Below the pieces are notes generated by a model. That model was given only the letters and a program-made list of their open reading frames with translations, did not search any database and was not told the DNA's origin. Positions 14,165 to 23,234 of a stretch of 64,000 nt of DNA are shown in pieces (position 1 is the first letter of the stretch; each line of letters begins with the position of its first letter). Source of the stretch: an uncultured Bacteroidales bacterium (GTDB taxonomy: Bacteria > Bacteroidota > Bacteroidia > Bacteroidales > UBA932). The position numbers and the translations under genes were made by a program. The stretch is from NCBI GenBank assembly GCA_905234475.1, contig CAJOHX010000005.1, positions 1 through 64,000 on the forward strand, given 5' to 3'.

Positions 14165-16699
14165 ATGAAGTTCAAGAGGATAAACAGATTCATCGGACTG
14201 GCGGCTGCGCTCTTCGCATTGATGGCCTGTGCAAAGGATCCCGGTCCGGCCGGGACGGGGGAGATTACCGTGGAGGCGACGGTCGGATCCATGACCAAAG
14301 TCAGCGACGACGGCGTGCACACCCGGTTTGCCGCCGGCGACAAGATTGCCGTCTATGCCTGGACGGGCAGTGCCGCGACGATTCCCGCCACCCGTGTGGT
14401 GGACGGCGTGGAGAACACTTTCAACGGCACCCAATGGACTCCCGCCGAGCCGATGCGTTGGAAGAACCCGACCGACGCGCATTTCTTCCTGGGGATCCAC
14501 CCGGTTCCTTCGTCGGCCATCGGGGATTTCACGGCCGTTCCGTACACGGTGGACCAGACTGACCCAGCGGCCGGAGACCTTCTCTTAGCCACCCATTTCG
14601 GCGGCGGGAATGCCGGCGTAAAGGCCTTCGACGGCGTCGTTCCGCTGGTGTTCAGCCATGTCATGGCCCGGCTCAGTGTAAACCTGCGTCTGCGTAATCG
14701 TTTTACGCCTGTTCCATCAGCGAGCGATGTCCATGTGACCATCGTTTCAAAGGACGGTGCCACGGTCAACTATCTGGCAAAGACGGTCTCTCCCACCGGT
14801 TCTGCCACCACCATTTCTCTTCCTGTTGCCGCGACTGTCGCATCGGGCTACACCCTCAGCTACAGCGGTATCCAGGTCCCGCAAGCCGGTGTGAAGAAGA
14901 TTACCGTCTCCATCGCTGACGATGAGTATGTTTATGAGTCGGCTTCCGATATCCCGCTGACGGGCGGAAAGCATACCAGCTTAGGCTTTGTCCTGGGCGT
15001 GGATAAGCTGGAACTCAGCAATGTCACGGTGGCTGATTGGGGGACCGACGAAGTCCTTCCCACCGTACAGGTGCTTCCGTCCATGACGGCCAACCCGCTT
15101 ACATTCGAAGCAAAGACGGCGGGTGCGGAGGTAAGGTTCAAAGTCTGCACTGCGGCCGCTGCAAACCCTGTTTTCTTCCGTACCTTTGATGGCTCGACAT
15201 GGATGGATTGGGCGGAATATACCAGCAACGAAGCAATCGTGTTGGCTCACGCCGGGGATTATGTGCAGTTCCGGTCTTCCAATACTTCTTATGCAACAAG
15301 TGCCGATGTGGATGAATCCAGTCATTTCTCCCTCTCTGCCGACTGTTATGTCTATGGCAACATCATGAGCCTCATTGATAAAGACAACTTTGCTGATATT
15401 GATAATATAACGCTGACGGGCAGTTACAACTTCTGCAACCTGTTCAGGGACGACACGCACCTGATGGTGCATCCCTCAAATCGACTCGTGCTTCCCGTCA
15501 CGACGCTGGCCGAATGGTGCTACGCATATATGTTCTACGGCTGTACCAACCTGAGCTCTGCGCCCGGGTTGCCGGCCACGTCGCTTGCCACGGGTTGTTA
15601 TCATGGGATGTTCGAGGGCTGTAGCAACCTGACGTCTGCACCCGGCTTGCCTGCTACGACTTTGGCTGAGAGTTGCTACAGCCGGATGTTCGCGAAATGT
15701 ACCCATCTGACCGCCGCGCCCGGGCTGCCCGCAACAACGTTGGCGAACAGTTGCTACAACAGCATGTTCTTGGGCTGCACGAAACTGTCAGCTGCTCCAA
15801 CGCTACCTGCGCCGACGCTGACGGCGTCATGTTATGCATCTATTTTCTCCGGTTGCAGCAGACTCAACTACGTGAGATGCTATGCCGCTGACATCACGGC
15901 CGCATATTGCCTGTTGGATTGGCTTGGAGATGCGGGCATAGCCGACGGTTGCGAACGCGTGGTCTATGCCAGACTGGATATGCTGAGCGTTGGAACGGAC
16001 GATGCAGATGCCCAGTGGAGGCTCACGGTATCCGGAACCGATGGCAAGCGCTGGACGCTGGCCGACCGCTACCGCTACGTTGAGATGGGTGATGGCCTCC
16101 AGTGGGCAATGTGCAACATGGGCGCCGACAATCCCTGGGATTACGGCGACTACTTTGCCTGGGGCGAGACTGCACCGAAATCTTTCTTTACTTGGAATTC
16201 CTACAAGTTTACCGTTTCGTATTCGAACCCGGGCAGTTATATCGAACGGGTAGTCGTCTTATCGAAATATAAATGGATCCCGGGAGAGGAAGACTGGTAT
16301 CATTGTGATTATTACGAATTGCAAACCGAGGATGATGCCGCACAACAGATCTGGGGCGATGGCTGGCGTATTCCTACGAAGGAGGAATGGCAGGCGCTGA
16401 TGGATTTGGCCAACTTCGACTGGAGCTGGACTTCTGATTACAACGGTACCGGCATCGCAGGCATGGTTGTAACCAGTAAGGTGACTGGCTACGAAGGCAA
16501 CAGCATCTTCCTCCCTGCTGCCGGCCGCTATGACGGAGGCAGTCTCGGCTATGCGGGATCCAGTGGGCAGTATTGGTCTTCGACCATCTTCAACCTCGAT
16601 CCGGATTATGCCCATACCCTTTATTTCCCGGATAATGGTGTCCAGATTGACGGTCTCGAACGCTGCTGGGGCCGCTCCGTCCGTGCCGTTCGGAACTAG
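14165..16699 (+). CDS. Large fimbrillin-like lipoprotein with five 26-aa repeats and C-terminal FISUMP domain
   Basis: 844 residues. Lipoprotein signal (LAAALFALMAC), a fimbrillin-like module (~20-300: AGDKIAVYAW, NTFNGTQWTPAEPMRWKN, HFFLGIHP, GDLLLATHF, VPLVFSHVMARLSVNLRL), a linker with a WMDWAEYTSNEAIVL segment, five tandem repeats (~442-572) of the pattern LPxTxLAxxCYxxMFxGCxxLxxAPG, then a FISUMP domain (~639-844: GDGLQWAMCNMGADNPWDYGDYFAWGE, WGDGWRIPTKEEW, GNSIFLPAAGR, YWSSTIF). The repeats resemble BspA-like leucine-rich surface repeats seen in adhesins. The track start lies in the preceding gene; the ATG chosen is 4 nt after its stop and begins the signal peptide. Probably the tip or adhesin subunit of the locus. 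Confidence 0.78.
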   Translation: MKFKRINRFIGLAAALFALMACAKDPGPAGTGEITVEATVGSMTKVSDDGVHTRFAAGDKIAVYAWTGSAATIPATRVVDGVENTFNGTQWTPAEPMRWKNPTDAHFFLGIHPVPSSAIGDFTAVPYTVDQTDPAAGDLLLATHFGGGNAGVKAFDGVVPLVFSHVMARLSVNLRLRNRFTPVPSASDVHVTIVSKDGATVNYLAKTVSPTGSATTISLPVAATVASGYTLSYSGIQVPQAGVKKITVSIADDEYVYESASDIPLTGGKHTSLGFVLGVDKLELSNVTVADWGTDEVLPTVQVLPSMTANPLTFEAKTAGAEVRFKVCTAAAANPVFFRTFDGSTWMDWAEYTSNEAIVLAHAGDYVQFRSSNTSYATSADVDESSHFSLSADCYVYGNIMSLIDKDNFADIDNITLTGSYNFCNLFRDDTHLMVHPSNRLVLPVTTLAEWCYAYMFYGCTNLSSAPGLPATSLATGCYHGMFEGCSNLTSAPGLPATTLAESCYSRMFAKCTHLTAAPGLPATTLANSCYNSMFLGCTKLSAAPTLPAPTLTASCYASIFSGCSRLNYVRCYAADITAAYCLLDWLGDAGIADGCERVVYARLDMLSVGTDDADAQWRLTVSGTDGKRWTLADRYRYVEMGDGLQWAMCNMGADNPWDYGDYFAWGETAPKSFFTWNSYKFTVSYSNPGSYIERVVVLSKYKWIPGEEDWYHCDYYELQTEDDAAQQIWGDGWRIPTKEEWQALMDLANFDWSWTSDYNGTGIAGMVVTSKVTGYEGNSIFLPAAGRYDGGSLGYAGSSGQYWSSTIFNLDPDYAHTLYFPDNGVQIDGLERCWGRSVRAVRN
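15491..15880 (+). repeat. Five tandem 78-bp coding repeats
   Basis: Units begin at 15491, 15569, 15647, 15725 and 15803, all in frame, encoding 26-residue repeats with two conserved cysteines (CY and GC/KC). The middle units are closest to each other, the last is degenerate, as expected for repeat-number expansion within the adhesin-like gene. Confidence 0.8.
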
Positions 16700-16703
16700 C
16701 GTT

Positions 16704-16720
16704 GCCCGATCAGCTCGGGC
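16704..16720 (+). terminator. Small hairpin after the fimbrillin operon
   Basis: GCCCGA/TCGGGC arms around a 5-nt loop, a few bases after the operon stop and before the COG0523 gene. There is no T-run, so termination strength is doubtful. Confidence 0.4.
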
Positions 16721-16736
16721 ATAACGATATAGAAAT

Positions 16737-17954
16737 ATGACAATAGAATTGGAAAACAAGCAGTTGCCGGTCCTGCTGCTGACCGGCTACCTGGGGAGCG
16801 GGAAGACCACGCTCCTCAACAGGATCCTCTCGAACCGCCGCGGCATCAAGTTCGCCGTGATCGTCAATGACCTGGGAGAAGTCAACATCGATGCCGACCT
16901 GATCGAGAAGGGCGGCGTCGTGGGCCAGACGGACGACAGCCTCGTGGCCTTGCAGAACGGCTGCATCTGCTGCACCCTCAAGATGGACCTCATCGCCCAG
17001 CTGGAGGAGCTCTCGCGGATGAACCGCTTCGACTACATCGCCATTGAGGCCAGCGGCATCTGCGAGCCGGCCCCGATTGCGCAGACGATCAACTCCTATC
17101 CGCACCTTTCGCGCCCGTCCTATCCGGGTGTGTCCGTCCCCACGCTGGACTGCATCGTGACGGTGGTGGACGCCCTGCGGATGAAGGATGAATTCGCCTG
17201 CGGCGAGGCCCTGCAGCGCGAAGATCTCGACGAGGAGGACATTGAGAACCTCGTGATCGAGCAGATCGAGTTCTGCAACATCGTGCTGCTCAACAAGGCT
17301 TCCGAAGTGACGCCCGAGGAGCTCGGCCGCGTCAGGAGCATCGTGCGGGCCCTGCAGCCCAAGGCCGAGATCCTGACCTGCGACTACGGCGAGATCGATC
17401 TCGACAAGCTCCTGCACACGGGCCTGTTCGATTTCGACAAGGTGGCCACCAGCGCCGCCTGGATTGCGGAAATCGAGCGGGATGACCATGACGACCATGA
17501 CGAAGACGATGATGACGACGACGAACACGAGGAGCACGGGCATCATCACCACCACCATCATGACGATGAAGGCGAAGCCGAGGAATACGGCATCGGGACC
17601 TATGTCTACTGCTCGCGTCCCGCGCTGGACATCAACAAGTTCGACTACATGGTGGCCCGCAGGTGGCCCAAGGAGATCATCCGTGCCAAGGGCCTGTGCT
17701 ACTTCAGCGCCGACACGGACAAGTGCTACATCTTCGAGACCTCCGGCCAGCAGAAGAACATCAAGGATGCCGGCTACTGGTTCGCCACCATGCCCCGCGA
17801 GGAGCTGGAGGAAGTGATGTCCCGCGACAGCAAGCTGCGCCATGACTGGGATCCCGAGTACGGCGACCGCATGAACAAGATTGTTTTCATCGGGCAGCAC
17901 CTCGACAAGGAGGCCATCGAGTCCCTGATGGACAGCTGCCTGGCGGACGACTAG
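16737..17954 (+). CDS. COG0523-family G3E GTPase (CobW/ZNG1-like metallochaperone)
   Basis: 405 residues. Walker A GYLGSGKTTLLNRIL (~17-31), Asp in VIVNDLGEVNID, the family-defining CxCC metal site in NGCICCTLK (~75-80), guanine-specificity NKAS, and a C-terminal CobW_C domain (WFATMPREEL...HDWDPEYGDRMNKIVFIGQ). Between the GTPase and C-terminal domains (~250-281) there is an extreme Asp/His run with seven consecutive His, typical of Zn- or Co-handling members. The family uses GTP hydrolysis to deliver a divalent metal to client proteins, in many bacteria under zinc limitation. The client is not evident here. Its stop codon overlaps that of the convergent EamA gene (CTAG). Confidence 0.85.
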   Translation: MTIELENKQLPVLLLTGYLGSGKTTLLNRILSNRRGIKFAVIVNDLGEVNIDADLIEKGGVVGQTDDSLVALQNGCICCTLKMDLIAQLEELSRMNRFDYIAIEASGICEPAPIAQTINSYPHLSRPSYPGVSVPTLDCIVTVVDALRMKDEFACGEALQREDLDEEDIENLVIEQIEFCNIVLLNKASEVTPEELGRVRSIVRALQPKAEILTCDYGEIDLDKLLHTGLFDFDKVATSAAWIAEIERDDHDDHDEDDDDDDEHEEHGHHHHHHHDDEGEAEEYGIGTYVYCSRPALDINKFDYMVARRWPKEIIRAKGLCYFSADTDKCYIFETSGQQKNIKDAGYWFATMPREELEEVMSRDSKLRHDWDPEYGDRMNKIVFIGQHLDKEAIESLMDSCLADD

Positions 17955-18889
17955 AGCAGAAAGAACAGCGCGACGCCGATCATGCTGACGGTCACGCCGA
18001 GGATTTCCTTCGGCGTGATCTTTTGTTTGTAGATCAGCGCGTAGGGGAGGAGGATGAGTACGGGGGTGAGCGCCATCAGGGTGGAGGCGATGCCGGCGCG
18101 GGCGTACTGCACGGCCATCAGCGAGAGCGACACGCCGATGAAGGGCCCGAAGAGGGTGGTTAGGGCGGTGTACTTCATGCCGCCGCGGTTGTGGACCGCT
18201 TCGCGCAGCTTCGGCAATTGCCCGATCAGGGCCATCCAGAGGAAGAATCCGGCCGTGCCCACCAGCGAACGGATCATCGTGGAAGCAAAGGGGAGCGCCC
18301 AGTCGAACGCCGCAGGGGCGCCGGCGGGCAGGGCCGCCTCGTAGTGCTGCATGCCGATCTTGCTCAGGACAAGCCCCACGCCCTGGCCGAGTGCGGCTCC
18401 GATGCCGAGCAGTACGCCCTTGAGGGGCAGGCGCAGCGAGAGCCTGCGGCCGTCCCCGGAGCGGCTGAGAATGGAGATGGCGATACCCGTCAGGGTCACG
18501 GCCATGGCCAGCCAGGAGCGCCAGGAGAGCGTCTCGCCGAGCATGGCCCAGCCGGCGACGGCGGCAAACAGCGGCGCGAGCGTCATGAAGAGCTGGCCGA
18601 AGCGGGCGCCGATCACCACGTAGGAATTAAACAGGCAGAAATCCCCGAACACATAGCCAACCAGCGCGGACAGGCCCATCCATAGCCAGGTCTTGCCGTC
18701 GGCATAGACAGGGTAAGGCTGCCCGAGCACAATCCACAGCAATACGGCGAGCAGGACGGATGAGAAGGCCAGCCGGAAGATATTGGTGCTCATCGCTCCG
18801 ATCCGGCGGCTTGCCTGGTCGGCGAAGAGCGCGGTGGCCGTCCACAGGACAGCTACCGCCAGCGAAATGATTTCTCCGAGATATTGCAT
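17951..18889 (-). CDS. EamA/DMT-family transporter
   Basis: About 312 residues and ten predicted membrane helices in two repeats of five, the standard EamA layout (LGEIISLAVAVLWTATALFADQASRR..., LSWRSWLAMAVTLTGIAISIL; second half ending LLPYALIYKQKITPKEILGVTVSMIGVALFFLL). The family exports or exchanges small metabolites; specificity cannot be inferred. The start was set at the MQYLGEI methionine, 22 nt downstream of a minus-strand TATTTTTG box. The gene shares a 4-nt stop-codon overlap with the convergent GTPase gene and a divergent promoter region with the Dcu gene. Confidence 0.82.
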   Translation of the reverse strand: MQYLGEIISLAVAVLWTATALFADQASRRIGAMSTNIFRLAFSSVLLAVLLWIVLGQPYPVYADGKTWLWMGLSALVGYVFGDFCLFNSYVVIGARFGQLFMTLAPLFAAVAGWAMLGETLSWRSWLAMAVTLTGIAISILSRSGDGRRLSLRLPLKGVLLGIGAALGQGVGLVLSKIGMQHYEAALPAGAPAAFDWALPFASTMIRSLVGTAGFFLWMALIGQLPKLREAVHNRGGMKYTALTTLFGPFIGVSLSLMAVQYARAGIASTLMALTPVLILLPYALIYKQKITPKEILGVTVSMIGVALFFLL

Positions 18890-18911
18890 ACAATACTGAC
18901 CAACCTGGGGG

Positions 18912-18941
18912 CAAAAATACAAATTAAAATCATTATATTTG
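18912..18941. promoter_or_regulatory. Divergent -7 elements for the EamA and Dcu genes
   Basis: Minus-strand TATTTTTG (18912-18919) and plus-strand TATATTTG (18934-18941), both perfect matches, face away from each other with 14 bp between them. Confidence 0.7.
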
Positions 18942-18976
18942 TTGGTTAGACGATAATACTAAAACGAGATACCCCT

Positions 18977-20353
18977 ATGTCTTTTGTCATGATTATTGAG
19001 CTGCTGATCGTGCTGGCCGCCCTGTATGTGGGTTCGCGCTACGGCAGCCTGGCGCTGGGCGCCATTTCCGGCATTGGCCTCGCCATCCTCGTGTTCGGTT
19101 TCGGGCTCAAGCCCGGCACGCCGCCGACGGACGTCATCTACATCATCATCGCCGCTGTGACCTGCGCCGGCACGCTCCAGGCCTCCGGCGGTATGGACTG
19201 GATGATCCAGGTGGCGGAGCGGCTCCTGCGCAAGCATCCCGACCATATCACGTTCCTGGGCCCGCTGACGACCTTCTTCCTGACGGTGCTGGTGGGCACG
19301 GGGCATGTCGTTTACACGATCATGCCGATCATCTGCGACATCGCCCTCAAGAAGGACATCCGTCCCGAGCGCCCCTGCGGCGTGGCTTCCATCGCCTCGC
19401 AGGTGGGCATCACCTGCTCGCCGATCGCCGCCGCCGTGGTCGCTTTCGTGACGATCTCCAACGCCAACGGCTTCATGGTGTCCATCCCGCAGGTACTCAT
19501 GGTCACGATCCCGGCCTGCCTGTGCGGGCTGATGTGCGCCGCTGCGGCTTCCTACAAGCGTGGCAAGGACCTGGACAAGGATCCGGAATTCCTGAAGCGC
19601 AAGGCGGATCCCGAGATGTATAAGTATATGTACGGCAACAGCGCTACGACCCTGGACAAGGTGATCACCAAAGAGGCCAAGGCCTCCGTGTTCATCTTCC
19701 TGGGCGCGCTGCTCGTCATCGTGGCCTTCGCGTTCTGCCAGATGCTTCATGTGAAGGATGGCAGCACGGTCGCGGAAGCCATCAAGCTGCCGAAGATGAA
19801 CATCATCATCCAGATCATCATGCTCACGGCCGCTGCCGCCAACATCATGTTCTGCAAGGCGCAGCCCAAGAAGGCCGTCGGCGGCGCCGTGTGGCAGTCC
19901 GGCATGGTGGCCGTGGTGGCCATCTACGGCATCGCCTGGCTGGCTGACACCTATTTCGGCAACTACCTGGATGAGATGAAAGTCATGCTGGCGGATCTCG
20001 TGACCAACTATCCCTGGTCAATCGCGTTCGTGTTTTTCCTGGTGTCCGTGTTGATCAACAGCCAGGGTGCCGTGGTCGTGGCGATGCTTCCACTCGCGTA
20101 CGAGCTGGGTATTCCGGGTCCCGTGCTGCTGGGCGTGCTGCCGAGCGTATACGGCTATTTCTTCATCCCGAACTATCCTTCCGATATTGCCACGGTCAAC
20201 TTCGACCGCTCCGGGACGACCAAGATTGGCAAGTATCTGCTCAACCACAGCTTCATGATGCCGGGCCTGATCAGCGTCACCGTGTCCACGATCCTGGGCT
20301 ACCTGATTGCCAATGTGGCCTTCCACGGCTACTTCACCACCTTCATCCAATAA
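18977..20353 (+). CDS. Anaerobic C4-dicarboxylate transporter, Dcu family
   Basis: 458-residue membrane protein with 10-12 hydrophobic helices. The DcuA/DcuB signature is clear: GLKPGTPPTDVIYIIIAAVTCAGTLQASGGMDWMIQVAE, GTGHVVYTIMPIICDIALKKDIRPERPCGVASIASQVGITCSPIAAAVVAF and the C-terminal GYFFIPNYPSDIATVNFDRSGTTKIGKYLLNHSFM. Dcu carriers exchange fumarate, aspartate or malate for succinate during fumarate respiration, consistent with a succinate-forming Bacteroidales. Whether it is DcuA or DcuB type is not decided. GH31 follows after 15 nt, so dcu may head a transcript with the glycosidases. ATG lies ~35 nt after a perfect -7 box. Confidence 0.9.
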   Translation: MSFVMIIELLIVLAALYVGSRYGSLALGAISGIGLAILVFGFGLKPGTPPTDVIYIIIAAVTCAGTLQASGGMDWMIQVAERLLRKHPDHITFLGPLTTFFLTVLVGTGHVVYTIMPIICDIALKKDIRPERPCGVASIASQVGITCSPIAAAVVAFVTISNANGFMVSIPQVLMVTIPACLCGLMCAAAASYKRGKDLDKDPEFLKRKADPEMYKYMYGNSATTLDKVITKEAKASVFIFLGALLVIVAFAFCQMLHVKDGSTVAEAIKLPKMNIIIQIIMLTAAAANIMFCKAQPKKAVGGAVWQSGMVAVVAIYGIAWLADTYFGNYLDEMKVMLADLVTNYPWSIAFVFFLVSVLINSQGAVVVAMLPLAYELGIPGPVLLGVLPSVYGYFFIPNYPSDIATVNFDRSGTTKIGKYLLNHSFMMPGLISVTVSTILGYLIANVAFHGYFTTFIQ

Positions 20354-20368
20354 ATCATTATTAAAAAC

Positions 20369-23224
20369 ATGCGATTGAATAAAACCTTTCTTCTGATCCC
20401 TGTCCTGTGCCTTCTGGCTGCGTGCAGCGGCCCTGTGAGCAAGCGGGGAGACAGCGTGACCGTGCAGGTCGCACAGTTGTACGACGGCAGTCCGGGCCAG
20501 CTCCGGCTGCAATGGGTGGCCGAAGACATCGTCCGCGTGAGCGCGACGCCGGAGCGCAGGTTCTCCACCCGGCCCAGCCTGATGGTGGTCCCGCAGGCGG
20601 GCTACCGCGGTTTCCGGCTCTCTGAGACGGATGCCGCCGTGGTGGCGGAAAGCCCGTCGCTGCGCGTCGAGGTGGACAAGACCTCGGGCGCTGTGCGCTT
20701 CCTGGACGCCTCCGGGCGTGAACTGCTCGGCGAAGTTGCCGGTGGCGGCAAGAGCTTCACCCCCATCGAGGTGGAAGGGAAGAAGGAATACTCGGTGCGC
20801 CAGGTCTTCGACTCGCCGGACGACGAGGCCTTCTACGGCCTGGGCCAGCAGCAGTCGCTGGAATTCAACCACAAGGGGCTCGACGAAGAGCTCTACCAGT
20901 ACAATACCAAGATTTCCGTCCCCTTCGTGTGGAGCACGCGCGGCTACGGCTTGCTCTGGGACAGCAACGCCTGGAGCCGCTGGGGCAATCCCGAGCCGTA
21001 CCGTCAGCTGCAGCGCGTCTTCAAGCTATATGACAAAGATGGCGTGGAAGGGGCCCTGACCGGCACCTACAAGCCCCTGCGCGGCGAGCCGCTGGTCCAG
21101 CGCGAGGATTCGCTCTTCTATGAGAATGAGCAGATGGTCCAGCTGCTGCCGAAAATGCGCCTCAAAGGCGCCGAGGTCAATTATGAGGGCTCTCTGGTAG
21201 CGCCCGAGACGGGCGAATACAGCTTCATCCTCTACTATGCCGGCTACCAGCGTGTCTGGATCGGCGGGGAGGAGGTCGTGACCGAGCGCTGGCGTCCGGC
21301 GTGGAATCCCAATTCCTACAAGTTCTCCGTGCATCTCACGGCGGGGGAGAAGACCCCGATCCGCGTGTCCTGGCGCCCGGACGGCGACGTGTCCTACCTG
21401 GGCCTGCGTGTGGCTGATTTCCGCACGCCCGAGGAGCGCGGACAGCTGTCGTTCTGGTCGGAGATGAATCCGGAGATTGATTACTATTTCATCGCCGGGG
21501 AGAATGCCGATAAAGTAATCGCCGGCTACCGCAGGCTCACCGGCAAGGCGCAGGTGATGCCGCGCTGGGCCTTCGGCTTCTGGCAGAGCCGCGAGCGCTA
21601 CACCACGCAGGAAGAGCTGGTCGGCACGCTCGCGGAGTTCCGCCGCCGGGGCATCCCGGTGGACAACATCGTCCAGGACTGGCACTACTGGCTGGAGGAT
21701 CAGTGGGGGAGCCACGAATTCGACGCCTCGCGCTATCCGGACCCGGAAAAGATGCTGGACGACGTGCATGCCATGCACGGCCGCTTCATGATCAGCGTCT
21801 GGCCGAAATTCTATACCAACACGGACCACTACAAGGAGCTCAAGGCCGCCGGTTTTGCCTACACGCATGCGGAGGATACGGGTCTCGTGGACTGGCTCAA
21901 CCATCCCCAGACCTTCTATGACGCCTACGCCGAAGGCGGGCGCAAGATGTTCTGGCGCCAGATGGACGAGAGCCTCTATACCCGCTATGGCAAAAAGATC
22001 GACGCCTGGTGGATGGATGCCAGCGAGCCCAACCTGCGGGACTGCCTCCCGTGGGACTATTTCAAGTGGCTGCTGACGCCCACGGCGCTGGGTCCCTCGA
22101 CGGAATATTTCAACGCCTATTCCCTCGTCAACGCGCAGGCGATTTACGAAGGCCAGCGGGGCGTGGACCCCGACAAGCGGGTGTTCCTGCTCACGCGAAA
22201 CGGCTTCGCCGGCCTGCAGCGCTACTCGACGGCCAGCTGGAGCGGCGACATCGGCACCAGCTGGCTGGACATGCATGCCCAGATGGCTGCGGGCCTCAAT
22301 TATTCGATGAGCGGCATCCCGTTCTGGGGCATGGACATCGGCGGCTTCTGCGTGGAGGACCGTTTCTCCATGGCGCAGCGCGTATTTGACGCGACCGGCA
22401 GGGAGACGCCCGACCTGAAAGAATGGCGGGAACTCCAGACGCGCTGGCACCAGTTCGGCACCTTTGTGCCGCTGTTCCGCACGCACGGCCAGTGGCCGAC
22501 CCGCGAGCTCTGGAACATTGCTCCGGAGGGCTCCGAGACTTATGAGAGCATCCTCTACTACATGAAGCTTCGCTACCGCCTGATGCCGTACCTGTACTCG
22601 ATTGGCGGCGCCATCCATTTCGAGGATGCGACGATGCTGCGCGGTCTTCCGATGGACTTCCCGGACGATCCGGCGGTGCGCAATCTCGACGACCAGTGGC
22701 TCTTCGGCCCGGCGCTCATGCCGGCGCCGGTCTATGAATACGGCGCCCGCAGCCGCCGGGTGCATTTCCCGGCAGGGAGCGACTGGTACGACTTCTACGA
22801 CGGCCGCCTGATCCGCGGCGGGCAGGATCTGGAAGTCGCTGCCCCGTACAGCCGCATTCCGTTGTACGTGCGCGCGGGCTCCATCGTGCCGGTCGGACCG
22901 GACATGCAGTGGTCCGACGAGAAAGCCGCCGATCCGATCCGGATCTTTGTGTATGCCGGCGCTGACGCCCGGTTCACCCTCTACGAGGACGAGAATGTCA
23001 ACTACAACTACGAGAAAGGCGCCTATGCGATGATTCCGCTGCGCTATGACGATGCATCCCGTACCCTGCAGATCGGGGCCCGCGAGGGATCGTTCCCGGG
23101 CATGCTGCAGGAGCGTACCTTCATCGTGGTGCCGGTGGATGCGGCGCACCCCGTGGCCAGCGCGACGGACGCCCCGGGTATCGAACTCCGCTACACAGGA
23201 GAGGAAGTGATAGTAAAACTGTAA
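20369..23224 (+). CDS. Glycoside hydrolase family 31 lipoprotein with PA14 insert (alpha-xylosidase type)
   Basis: 951 residues. Lipoprotein signal (LCLLAACS), GH31 N-terminal beta-sandwich interrupted by a PA14 domain (~227-355; ETGEYSFILYYAGYQRVWIGGEEV), then the (beta/alpha)8 barrel. The nucleophile lies in DAWWMDASEPN (Asp550), acid/base in TASWSGDIGTSW (Asp627), with RNGFAGLQRYS between. PA14 insertion in this place is known from the Bacteroides ovatus xyloglucan alpha-xylosidase, and I infer the same activity: removing alpha-1,6-xylose from the non-reducing end of xylogluco-oligosaccharides. An alpha-glucosidase activity cannot be excluded. The GH3 gene follows after 10 nt. Confidence 0.88.
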   Translation: MRLNKTFLLIPVLCLLAACSGPVSKRGDSVTVQVAQLYDGSPGQLRLQWVAEDIVRVSATPERRFSTRPSLMVVPQAGYRGFRLSETDAAVVAESPSLRVEVDKTSGAVRFLDASGRELLGEVAGGGKSFTPIEVEGKKEYSVRQVFDSPDDEAFYGLGQQQSLEFNHKGLDEELYQYNTKISVPFVWSTRGYGLLWDSNAWSRWGNPEPYRQLQRVFKLYDKDGVEGALTGTYKPLRGEPLVQREDSLFYENEQMVQLLPKMRLKGAEVNYEGSLVAPETGEYSFILYYAGYQRVWIGGEEVVTERWRPAWNPNSYKFSVHLTAGEKTPIRVSWRPDGDVSYLGLRVADFRTPEERGQLSFWSEMNPEIDYYFIAGENADKVIAGYRRLTGKAQVMPRWAFGFWQSRERYTTQEELVGTLAEFRRRGIPVDNIVQDWHYWLEDQWGSHEFDASRYPDPEKMLDDVHAMHGRFMISVWPKFYTNTDHYKELKAAGFAYTHAEDTGLVDWLNHPQTFYDAYAEGGRKMFWRQMDESLYTRYGKKIDAWWMDASEPNLRDCLPWDYFKWLLTPTALGPSTEYFNAYSLVNAQAIYEGQRGVDPDKRVFLLTRNGFAGLQRYSTASWSGDIGTSWLDMHAQMAAGLNYSMSGIPFWGMDIGGFCVEDRFSMAQRVFDATGRETPDLKEWRELQTRWHQFGTFVPLFRTHGQWPTRELWNIAPEGSETYESILYYMKLRYRLMPYLYSIGGAIHFEDATMLRGLPMDFPDDPAVRNLDDQWLFGPALMPAPVYEYGARSRRVHFPAGSDWYDFYDGRLIRGGQDLEVAAPYSRIPLYVRAGSIVPVGPDMQWSDEKAADPIRIFVYAGADARFTLYEDENVNYNYEKGAYAMIPLRYDDASRTLQIGAREGSFPGMLQERTFIVVPVDAAHPVASATDAPGIELRYTGEEVIVKL

Positions 23225-23234
23225 CGAATTAGAT

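Noticed and set aside
15491-15880. CRISPR-like array
   Set aside because: The 78-bp units are in frame, protein-coding and without spacers; no other regularly spaced repeat was found in the window.
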